In this document: positions 1-6,989 of the stretch, piece after piece
How the letters are laid out: every line of letters starts with the position of its first letter
How positions within the stretch are numbered: position 1 is the first letter of the stretch
NCBI GenBank assembly: GCA_002450075.1
Contig: DJYJ01000027.1
Coordinates: 20,597-31,606, forward strand
From: Clostridiales bacterium UBA6981
Lineage (GTDB): Bacteria; Bacillota; Clostridia; Oscillospirales; Oscillospiraceae
DNA length: 11,010 nucleotides
Reading direction: 5' to 3'
The notes under the pieces: model-generated
Told to the model about the DNA's origin: nothing
What the model saw: the letters and a program-made list of their open reading frames with translations, nothing else
The model's database searches: none
Program-made: the position numbers and the translations under genes

Positions 1-947
1 TGGAGACCATCGGCGGCCACCACTGGATGGCGCGCCGCGTGCCGGACGACGTGGTTGTTGTCAATCCCAACCAGTTCGGCATGGACGCCTTTGATCTCGA
101 CGACGCGCTCGGCGAGGGAAAGGCGCATCTCTGCTCGAAGGATCTGCGGGCGTTCATCGCGGAAAACGATCTGGATCTCAACCAAAACGGCGCCTTCAAC
201 CCGCGGGATGTCTTCGGCTCGCACACCGACATGGATCACATCTACAACACCCCGCGCGCCTGGTTCATGGGGCGCTATCTCACGCCGTATTCCCACCGTT
301 GGGAGGGCGAAAACGCGGAGTTCACGCCCGAGAGCGACAACATCCCGTGGTCCTTTATACCCGACCGCAAGATCGCCGTGGAGGATGTAAAATATATGCT
401 CTCCGGCCACTATCAGGGCACGGAATTTGATCCCTATCTCGGCCGCGACACCGGCAAGCGGGGCAGGTACCGCTCGATCGGCATCAACCGCACCGGCGTC
501 ACCTCGATCTGCCAGATCCGCCCCGGCATGCCGGCGGCGATCCGCGCTCTCGAGTGGATCTGCTTCGGCTCGACGGCCTTCGCCGCGATGCTGCCCGTGT
601 ATCCGAACGTGCCGAAGCTGCCGAAATACCTCTCCGACGTGACCCTCGACGTCTCGACCGAAAATTACTATTGGGCGAGCCGACTGATCGGCACGCTGGC
701 CGACCACGACTATCCCGGCTGCGTCCAGCACATCGAGCGCTATGAAAACGCCGTCATGACCCAGGGGCGCCGGATCGTGCGCGAGTACGACCGCCGCATG
801 ACCGAGACGGGCGACTTCTCCCTCGCCGCCGAGGCCAACGAAAAGCTCTGCAAAATGGCGCGCGAGCAGACCACCGGCACGCTGGGTAAGGTGCTGTACG
901 AGTCGAGCGTACACATGAAGAACGGCTATAACCGCGCCGACAATTAG
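1..947 (+). CDS. Family C69 dipeptidase, C-terminal part (5' end outside window)
   Basis: This is the last roughly 315 residues of a PepD-like dipeptidase of peptidase family C69, an N-terminal-nucleophile cysteine hydrolase that cleaves dipeptides. The reading frame is open from base 3, before the first ATG at 27, and starts with ETIGGHHW, so the gene begins upstream. The stretch GGHHWMARRVPDD, followed by VVNPNQF, by FNPRDVFG, and later by GTEFDPY, is the usual order in this family. The catalytic Cys lies near the N-terminus in C69 enzymes and cannot be checked here; neither can a signal peptide. The gene ends in TAG and is followed 13 bases later by a strong terminator, so it is the last gene of its transcript. 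The family assignment is secure; substrate and cell location are unknown. Confidence 0.88.
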   Translation, partial: ETIGGHHWMARRVPDDVVVVNPNQFGMDAFDLDDALGEGKAHLCSKDLRAFIAENDLDLNQNGAFNPRDVFGSHTDMDHIYNTPRAWFMGRYLTPYSHRWEGENAEFTPESDNIPWSFIPDRKIAVEDVKYMLSGHYQGTEFDPYLGRDTGKRGRYRSIGINRTGVTSICQIRPGMPAAIRALEWICFGSTAFAAMLPVYPNVPKLPKYLSDVTLDVSTENYYWASRLIGTLADHDYPGCVQHIERYENAVMTQGRRIVREYDRRMTETGDFSLAAEANEKLCKMAREQTTGTLGKVLYESSVHMKNGYNRADN

Positions 948-960
948 ATCCGGCATGACA

Positions 961-994
961 AAAAGCCCCGTTTTCCTGAAACGGGGCTTTTTTT
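961..994 (+). terminator. Rho-independent terminator after the C69 dipeptidase gene
   Basis: The arms AAGCCCCGTTT (963-973) and AAACGGGGCTT (979-989) form a perfect 11-bp stem with a 5-base loop, followed by a run of T up to 994. The A-rich left flank means it could also stop transcription from the other strand, but no gene faces it in this window. Confidence 0.95.
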
Positions 995-1004
995 GTAAAA
1001 AGAC

Positions 1005-1033
1005 TTCATTTTACGGCAGAGACGGTTTATAAT
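1005..1033 (+). promoter_or_regulatory. Likely sigma-A promoter of the acyltransferase operon
   Basis: A perfect TATAAT lies at 1028-1033. Seventeen bases upstream is TTCATT (1005-1010), a weak -35 matching three of six consensus bases. It sits between the upstream terminator and the GTG start at 1061, and no other promoter is apparent within the three-gene block. The -10 is convincing; the -35 is not, so an activator or another sigma factor is possible. Confidence 0.6.
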
Positions 1034-1060
1034 AAAACGATTTCTTTCCTGGAGGCTGAC

Positions 1061-2467
1061 GTGGTTTTCTCAAGTATGACCTTCCTGCTGCTCTTCCTGC
1101 CGATCGTACTGCTGCTGTGCTTTCTGGCGCCTGGGCTGAGAGGGAAAAACGCGGTGCTGGTCGCGGCGTCGCTGCTGTTCTATGCCTGGGGCGAGCCGGT
1201 GTGCGTGCTGGCGATGCTCGGCTCGACGGCGGTGAACTATTGCTGCGCGCGAGCCATCGGCGCGGCCACGGATGCGCGCAGGCGCAAGGCGGCCTGCGCG
1301 CTCGGCGTGGGCGTGTCGCTTGCGCTGCTCTTTTATTTTAAATATTTCTCGTTCCTTTTTGAAAACGTGGCGGCTCTCCTTTCGCTGAAAGTCGCGGCGC
1401 CGCAGATCCGTCTGCCGATCGGGATTTCCTTTTACACCTTCCAGGTGCTGACCTATACCATCGACGTCTACCGCGGGAAGGTGGGCGTGCAGAAGAGCTT
1501 TTGGAAGCTGCTGCTGTACGTCAGCTGCTTCCCCCAGCTGATCGCGGGCCCGATCGTCCAGTACGCCGACATCGAGCAGCAGCTCGACGCGCGCACGACA
1601 AGCGTTGAGGATTTCAGCGCCGGGATCGAGCGATTCATCGCCGGCCTTGCCAAAAAGGTGCTGCTGGCCAATCTCTGCGGCGCGGTGGTCGAGGCACTGC
1701 CCGGCGCCGCGGCAAGCTTTGCCGGCGCGTGGTATCACGCCTTTGTCTACACGCTGCAGATCTACTTTGACTTTTCCGCCTATTCTGACATGGCGATCGG
1801 TCTGGGACGCGTGCTGGGCTTTCGGTATAAAGAGAACTTCAACTACCCCTATGTCTCCCTCTCGGCCACGGAGTTCTGGCGGCGGTGGCACATCTCGCTC
1901 GGCAGCTTTTTCCGCGACTATGTCTACATCCCCCTCGGCGGCAACCGCCGCGGCGGGGCGCGCACGATCCTGAACCTTCTGATCGTCTGGACGCTGACGG
2001 GCTTCTGGCACGGCGCGGCCTGGAACTTCATGATCTGGGGGCTTTACTTCGGCGTGCTGCTCGTGCTGGAGCGCACGGTTCTCAAGCGCGTGATCGAGCG
2101 CGCGCCGAAGGCGCTGCGCTGGGCCGTGACCTTCCTCGTCGCGGTCGTCGGCTGGGCGATCTTTTACGAGACCGATCTCTCCGCGCTCGGCAGGACGCTC
2201 GGAGCCATGTTCGCCCCCGGCGCGTCCGCGCTGCCGTTCTGCGACGAGGCCTCATGGAAGGTCATGCGGCGCTGGTCGCTCTTCCCGCTTTTCGCCTTTG
2301 TCTTCTCGCTGCCCGTTGTGCCGGCGGCAAAACGGCTGCTGCTCGCCCGCGGCGGCGAGCGTACGGCTGCGGTCGTGCGCGCCTGCGCCCTCGTGCTGCT
2401 CTTTGCTCTGTCCCTCGTCTTCCTCGTCGGGCAGAGCTACAACCCCTTTATCTATTTCCGCTTTTGA
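1061..2467 (+). CDS. MBOAT-family O-acyltransferase, AlgI/PatA-like
   Basis: This is a polytopic membrane protein of 468 residues, a usual length for AlgI-type membrane-bound O-acyltransferases, which move acyl (often acetyl) groups across the membrane for attachment to exported polysaccharide or cell-wall polymers. The typical N-terminus MVFSSMTFLLLFLP supports the GTG start at 1061, which has GGAGG at 1051-1055; the ATG at 1076 would cut this motif. Family marks include GISFYTFQ (121-128), PQLIAGPIV (158-166), IYFDFSAYSDMAIG (234-247), RRWHISLGSFFRDYVYIPLGG (around 274-294) and GFWHGAAWNF (314-323). H317 in the last motif matches the invariant MBOAT histidine, and H277 is the second conserved one. 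The C-terminus YNPFIYFRF is also typical. A DHHW protein gene follows after 14 bases, the usual AlgI/AlgJ-type pairing. The acceptor polymer cannot be read from the sequence. Confidence 0.93.
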   Translation: MVFSSMTFLLLFLPIVLLLCFLAPGLRGKNAVLVAASLLFYAWGEPVCVLAMLGSTAVNYCCARAIGAATDARRRKAACALGVGVSLALLFYFKYFSFLFENVAALLSLKVAAPQIRLPIGISFYTFQVLTYTIDVYRGKVGVQKSFWKLLLYVSCFPQLIAGPIVQYADIEQQLDARTTSVEDFSAGIERFIAGLAKKVLLANLCGAVVEALPGAAASFAGAWYHAFVYTLQIYFDFSAYSDMAIGLGRVLGFRYKENFNYPYVSLSATEFWRRWHISLGSFFRDYVYIPLGGNRRGGARTILNLLIVWTLTGFWHGAAWNFMIWGLYFGVLLVLERTVLKRVIERAPKALRWAVTFLVAVVGWAIFYETDLSALGRTLGAMFAPGASALPFCDEASWKVMRRWSLFPLFAFVFSLPVVPAAKRLLLARGGERTAAVVRACALVLLFALSLVFLVGQSYNPFIYFRF

Positions 2468-2481
2468 CCGGAGTTTTTGCC

Positions 2482-3816
2482 ATGAAGAAGTATCTTCGTT
2501 TTGCTGAAAACTACATCCTTCTTCTCGCCTGCCTGACGCTGGGACTGTTCCTTCTGCTCTTTGCCGACCGCTCCGGCGGCGTGTCCGAAACGGAAAACCG
2601 CACGCTGCAGCCCTTCCCGGAGCTGCGTGCCGAGGCTGTCGCCTCCGGCCGCTACATGGAGGAATTTGAGAACTATCTCTCCGATGCTTTCCCCGCACGC
2701 GAGCGGATGATCGCGCTGTCGAACGCGCTGACGGGCGTGTTTGGGAAGAGCGACGACCAGGAGGAGGCCAGACGCGTCTATGACGCGGAGCTTGGCATGG
2801 TCGACGATTATGCCCGGGAAGAGACCGCGGCAGCTGGCGGCGATGAGCCGGAGCGGACGGAAGCGGGGGAGACCCTGCCCGCTGTCCCTGCCGCCGAGGC
2901 GAAGGGCGCCGCGCTCTGGCTCGTTACCAAAAGCGGCTCGATCAAATACGTTGAGCAGTATACGCCCGAGACCGTTTCTCACGTCGCGTCGGTGCTCAAC
3001 CGCTACCGCGAGGCGTTGGGGGAGAACGGCCGGGTTTTCCTTGTCAACTCGCCGGCCTCGGACGTGGCCAACGACGTACTCGACACCCGCCGCTACGCCG
3101 ATTGGGGCGACGATCTCGACGAGGCGCTGCAGCCGCTGCTCGAAAGCGGCGCGAAGATCTACAATGTTCCGCGCCTGCTCGAGCCCTACCGGGACGAGGG
3201 CGCGATGTTCTCGACGAGCGATCTGCACTGGTACGTCAAAACGGCGTGGCGTGTGTCGAACGCCTTTGTCGAGGATCTCGGCTACGCGCCGACGGATTTT
3301 TACGACTATGACTACTATCTGCGCGACACGATCCGAAACGGCCCCTATACCCCGGAACAGCTCAGGGATATGAAGCTCGACCGGGAAAACCTGATGGTGC
3401 CGCAGATCCTCTCGCCCGTCACGGCCTCGCGCATCACCCATCTGACCGAGAGCGAACCGCTGGAGCTCTATGATTTCAAGCACCACGGCTATACGATGTA
3501 TCTCGGCGGGGCAAAGGGACCGTACCGCCTGTTTGAAACGGGCTTTCACACCGGCCGCAGCGCGCTGATCATCTCCGACAGCTACGCCTTTGCCATGGCC
3601 TATTATCTCTTCCCGTATTATGACAGCATTCTGCAGACCGATCTGCGCAACAACAACTACAACCTCGACCTCGTCGGCGCGAGCATCCGGGAGTACATGG
3701 AATACTACGACGTCGACGACGTTTACATCATCACCTGCCAGTGGACCTCGATCAACGGGCCGGTCTTCTCCTGGCGGCTCGAGCGGTTTCTGGACGCCGT
3801 GGACGCCGGGCAGTAG
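2482..3816 (+). CDS. DHHW-family, AlgJ/AlgX-like SGNH-type partner protein
   Basis: The 444-residue product begins MKKYLRFAEN, then has a hydrophobic signal anchor at about residues 11-28, so the rest should lie outside the membrane. After the anchor come SETENR (35-40) and YLSDAFPARE (65-74), both typical of the DHHW family. The catalytic-type motif DLHW is at 247-250 (Asp and His of the dyad), and a likely nucleophile serine lies in ISDSYA (S367). In AlgJ and AlgX, related Asp-His and Ser residues transfer acetyl groups to polysaccharide. Residues about 110-143 are an acidic, Ala-rich linker. The frame stays open upstream as far as 1885 inside the MBOAT gene, but the real start is ATG 2482: it has GGAG at 2470-2473 and gives the expected membrane anchor. 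It lies between the MBOAT gene and the TPR/RCC1 gene in one operon. Acyl transfer is inferred from family and context; the true substrate is unknown. Confidence 0.88.
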   Translation: MKKYLRFAENYILLLACLTLGLFLLLFADRSGGVSETENRTLQPFPELRAEAVASGRYMEEFENYLSDAFPARERMIALSNALTGVFGKSDDQEEARRVYDAELGMVDDYAREETAAAGGDEPERTEAGETLPAVPAAEAKGAALWLVTKSGSIKYVEQYTPETVSHVASVLNRYREALGENGRVFLVNSPASDVANDVLDTRRYADWGDDLDEALQPLLESGAKIYNVPRLLEPYRDEGAMFSTSDLHWYVKTAWRVSNAFVEDLGYAPTDFYDYDYYLRDTIRNGPYTPEQLRDMKLDRENLMVPQILSPVTASRITHLTESEPLELYDFKHHGYTMYLGGAKGPYRLFETGFHTGRSALIISDSYAFAMAYYLFPYYDSILQTDLRNNNYNLDLVGASIREYMEYYDVDDVYIITCQWTSINGPVFSWRLERFLDAVDAGQ

Positions 3817-3828
3817 GGAGGAAAGACG

Positions 3829-5262
3829 ATGGATGAGAAAAAAGGGATCCTCCGGACAATCTTCCTCTCGACGCTTACTTTTTTTCTGACGCTTGCTGTC
3901 GTGCTGCTGCTTTCCGCGGCCGCGGCCAAAAGCCTGCCGACACGGATCGAAAAGGCGCTTGCCCGCGGCGATACACAGCATGCCGCCGCGCTGATCGGGC
4001 GGATCGGTGACGAGGAGCTTCGCGCAGAATACGAAACCCGCTGCCGCCTTGCCGAGGCGGACGCCTGTATGAAAGCGGGCGAATGGCGCGAGGCGGCCGC
4101 ACTCTATGCCTCGCTCGGCGACGCCTCCGGCGCGGCCGAGGGCTATGCCGGGGCGCGCTATCGTCTGGCGGAGCAGGAGCGGGAAAACGGCGCCTGGGAC
4201 GAGGCGGCCGCGCTCTTTGACGCGCTCGGCGCCTATGCCGACGCGCCGGAGCAGGCGCAGCGCGCCCGCTATGAAAAGGCCGACGCGCTCGAGCGGGCGG
4301 GAGAAGTCCACGAGAGCATCCTGCTGTTCCACAAGCTCGGCGATTACGCCGACGCCCGCGAGCGGACGATGAAGCTCGCGGTGACGATTTGCGGCAAGCG
4401 CGATCTCGACGCGGCACTGGCCGCGGCGCGCTATCTCTCCCCGACCGAGGTCGCGCACCGGAATGAACTGAAAGAAAAGCGCGACGCGCTTCCAAAAGGC
4501 ATCGTGGCGGTCGGCTTTTACCACACGGCAGCCCTGAAGAGCGACGGCACGGTCGTCGCCTGCGGCGATAACAGCTTCGGCGAATGCGACGTCGGCGCCT
4601 GGCGGCATGTCAGGGCGATCTGCGCCGGCGCGTACCACACGGTCGGCCTTTTGGAGGACGGCACGGTCATCGCGGCCGGCCGGAACGACGAGGGCCAGTG
4701 CGAGGTGGGAGATTGGCGCGACATCGTCGCCGTAACGGCTTCGGATTACGCCACTTTTGGCCTGAAGCGCGACGGCACGGTCGTCGCCTGCGGCTTCAAC
4801 GGCTATCCCACGCTCGCCGACTGGACGAGGGTCACGGATATTTCGGGCGGCTCTTACGCGCTTGCCGCGCTGCGCGCCGACGGCGACGCCCTGCTCTCCC
4901 ACGAAAGCGCGCGCTCGGATGAGCTGCACGATCTGTGCGGCATTGCCGTGAACACGGGCTATGCCGTCGGGCTGCGCGAGGACGGCAGCGCGGTCTGCGC
5001 CGCTGCGGATCTCTCCGGTTGGACAGACATCGTCGCGATTTCGGCCTCGGCCAACGCGATCCTCGGGCTTGACGCGCAGGGGCGCGTCCGCGCCGCTTTC
5101 TTCCACCCGGACGCGGAGCTCGACCTCAGCTCTCTGCGCGGCGTGACCGCGTTGGCCGCGGGCGGCACGCACTGCGCCTTCGTCACCGAGGACGGCGCGG
5201 TCGTCACGCGCGGGGAAAATAAGCACGGCGAGTGTGAAACGGGCGGCTGGAAGCTGTTCTGA
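3829..5262 (+). CDS. Membrane-anchored protein with TPR-like repeats and seven RCC1-like repeats
   Basis: This 477-residue protein has three parts. A hydrophobic segment (about 9-33) ends without a lipobox Cys or an obvious cleavage site, so it is probably an anchor. Residues about 70-200 are Ala-rich helical TPR-like repeats with recurring signatures such as YASLGDASGA, FDALGAYADA and FHKLGDYADA, spaced roughly 38 residues apart. Residues 224-477 hold seven RCC1/BNR-like units of about 31-39 residues, starting near 224, 261, 299, 335, 370, 401 and 439. Their pattern is IVAV..G.YHT.GL..DGTVVACGDN..GECDV..W, weakest in units 4-6. Seven units fit a single seven-bladed beta-propeller. GGAGG lies at 3817-3821 and the start is 12 bases after the DHHW stop codon, so the gene is co-transcribed with the acyltransferase pair. 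I see no enzyme motif. A scaffold or surface-binding role is inference only. Confidence 0.82.
   Translation: MDEKKGILRTIFLSTLTFFLTLAVVLLLSAAAAKSLPTRIEKALARGDTQHAAALIGRIGDEELRAEYETRCRLAEADACMKAGEWREAAALYASLGDASGAAEGYAGARYRLAEQERENGAWDEAAALFDALGAYADAPEQAQRARYEKADALERAGEVHESILLFHKLGDYADARERTMKLAVTICGKRDLDAALAAARYLSPTEVAHRNELKEKRDALPKGIVAVGFYHTAALKSDGTVVACGDNSFGECDVGAWRHVRAICAGAYHTVGLLEDGTVIAAGRNDEGQCEVGDWRDIVAVTASDYATFGLKRDGTVVACGFNGYPTLADWTRVTDISGGSYALAALRADGDALLSHESARSDELHDLCGIAVNTGYAVGLREDGSAVCAAADLSGWTDIVAISASANAILGLDAQGRVRAAFFHPDAELDLSSLRGVTALAAGGTHCAFVTEDGAVVTRGENKHGECETGGWKLF
4533..4794 (+). repeat. Near-identical 34-bp repeat inside RCC1-like units 1 and 3
   Basis: Bases 4533-4566 and 4761-4794 agree at 33 of 34 positions, the only difference being A4540 against C4768. 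They are 228 bases apart, exactly 76 codons or two repeat units, and both encode the LK.DGTVVACG core. The other units differ clearly at DNA level. This suggests a recent duplication or gene conversion inside the propeller-coding region. Confidence 0.85.
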
Positions 5263-5274
5263 GCGCGTCGGGAC

Positions 5275-5303
5275 TTGTAGAGACGCCGATTGCATGATAT
5301 AAT
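5275..5303 (+). promoter_or_regulatory. Extended -10 sigma-A promoter of the YchF-type gene
   Basis: TTGTAG (5275-5280) and TATAAT (5298-5303) are separated by 17 bases. The -10 is preceded by TGA, giving the extended form TGnTATAAT, which compensates for the partial -35. It lies just after the operon's last stop codon and 41 bases before ATG 5344. A ribosome site, AAAGGAG, is at 5327-5333. It makes the YchF-type gene a separate transcription unit. Confidence 0.85.
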
Positions 5304-5343
5304 ATATTGTTGTGAACAGTCAGAACAAAGGAGATCGACATAG

Positions 5344-6417
<1,074 letters not shown>

Positions 6418-6424
6418 CGCCCTC

Positions 6425-6465
6425 CTGTGCGGCCCGCGAGGGCCGCACAGCGCTTTTCTATTTTA
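6425..6465 (+). terminator. Terminator-like hairpin after the YchF-type gene
   Basis: The arms CTGTGCGGCCC (6425-6435) and GGGCCGCACAG (6440-6450) form a perfect 11-bp stem closed by the tetraloop GCGA. Three bases later comes the T-rich stretch TTTTCTATTTTAT. The gap before the first T and the interrupted tract may allow read-through into the DUF4250 gene, for which no separate promoter is evident. Confidence 0.8.
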
Positions 6466-6486
6466 TATATAAAAGAGGCGATCGAA

Positions 6487-6660
6487 ATGCTCCCGAAGGA
6501 TCCGATGATCCTGCTCAGCGTCGTCAACACCAAACTGCGCGACGAATACGACTCGCTCGCCGCGCTCTGCGACGACCTCGGCGAGGACGAGGACGCGCTT
6601 CGCGCCCTTCTTGCCGCCGCCGGCTTTTCCTATGACGCGGCGCAAAACCGCTTTCGCTGA
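6487..6660 (+). CDS. DUF4250 small protein
   Basis: The 57-residue protein begins MLPKDPMILLSVVNTKLRD, the hallmark of DUF4250, a small cytoplasmic family common in Clostridia with no known function. It ends GFSYDAAQNRFR, matching the family's usual GY.YD...N.F ending, so it is full length. The remainder is acidic and probably helical. The start ATG 6487 has AGAGG at 6474-6478. The frame is open further upstream to 6427, but that extension would run through the terminator stem and lacks the family N-terminus. The gene lies between a terminator-like hairpin and the thrS promoter, so it is either expressed by read-through from the YchF-type gene or from a weak promoter in the A/T-rich stretch at 6454-6474. 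Confidence 0.88.
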   Translation: MLPKDPMILLSVVNTKLRDEYDSLAALCDDLGEDEDALRALLAAAGFSYDAAQNRFR

Positions 6661-6691
6661 GAAAAAAGAGACAAAACGGCTATTTTCAGCC

Positions 6692-6720
6692 TTGACAGGG
6701 CAAAATAAGGATGATAAGAT
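6692..6720 (+). promoter_or_regulatory. Sigma-A promoter of the T-box/thrS unit
   Basis: A perfect TTGACA (6692-6697) is followed after 17 bases by TAAGAT (6715-6720), preceded by TGA to give an extended -10. Transcription should start near 6727, giving a leader of about 263 bases before ATG 6990, a normal length for a T-box leader. Confidence 0.85.
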
Positions 6721-6742
6721 TTCCTATTGTCAAAAGGCTTTG

Positions 6743-6973
6743 ACGGAGAAGATTTTTCCCGTATCGCGCCGTCACAGAGAGAGCCGCCCCGGGCTGAAAG
6801 CGGCTTACGCACGAAGGAAAGATCACCGCTCCCGAGCCGGGGGGAGAAAATGCCCTCCCGCGCGGCGCGCGTTAAGCGCATCAAATGAGTGAAAAGTTCA
6901 AGGTGGAACCGTGCTTACCAACAGCACCCTTGGCGCTATTCTATGAGAGCGCCAAAGGTGCTTTCACTTTTTT
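6743..6973 (+). promoter_or_regulatory. T-box riboswitch leader, threonine-specific
   Basis: This leader senses uncharged tRNA-Thr and lets transcription continue into thrS. Stem I is recognisable from GGAG (6745-6748) pairing with CTCC (6829-6832), the purine-rich AGAGAG run at 6776-6783, and a distal hairpin with arms GCCGC (6783-6787) and GCGGC (6800-6804). The specifier loop GAAAGATCACCG contains the Thr codon ACC at 6825-6827. The conserved T-box is at 6900-6914. The antiterminator pairs AAGG (6900-6903) with CCTT (6928-6931) and GTGCT (6911-6915) with AGCAC (6923-6927), around the usual 7-base bulge TGGAACC. The UGGA of that bulge would pair with a tRNA ending UCCA, consistent with a U discriminator as known for Bacillus-type tRNA-Thr. 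The codon register (ACC rather than ATC) rests partly on the downstream gene. Confidence 0.95.
6923..6973 (+). terminator. Regulated terminator of the thrS T-box
   Basis: The arms AGCACCCTTGGCGCT (6923-6937) and AGCGCCAAAGGTGCT (6948-6962) form a 15-bp stem with one mismatch, followed by a T tract ending at 6973. The left arm contains the bases that pair in the antiterminator (6923-6931), so the two structures exclude each other. This is the off state when tRNA-Thr is charged. The thrS ribosome site CGGAGGG (6974-6980) begins directly after the T run. Confidence 0.93.
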
Positions 6974-6989
6974 CGGAGGGAGAAAAACC

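Noticed and set aside
1885..2481. Upstream extension of the DHHW gene into the MBOAT gene, suggesting a fusion or long overlap
   Set aside because: The extension has no family similarity, is Arg-rich like other shadow frames, and the ATG at 2482 has a ribosome site and starts the expected membrane anchor.
5265..5286. Possible terminator after the TPR/RCC1 gene (GCGTC and GACGC arms)
   Set aside because: The stem is only 5 bp with a 12-base loop and no T tract, and it overlaps the next promoter's -35.
2452..5295. A 947-codon open frame on the minus strand across the acyltransferase operon
   Set aside because: It is the shadow of three well-supported + strand genes in GC-rich DNA; it shows no recognisable family, consists of Arg/Ala/Val/Gly-rich sequence, and has no promoter or ribosome site.
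6678..6691. Small hairpin GGCT/AGCC after the DUF4250 gene as a terminator
   Set aside because: A 4-bp stem without a T tract is within chance expectation.
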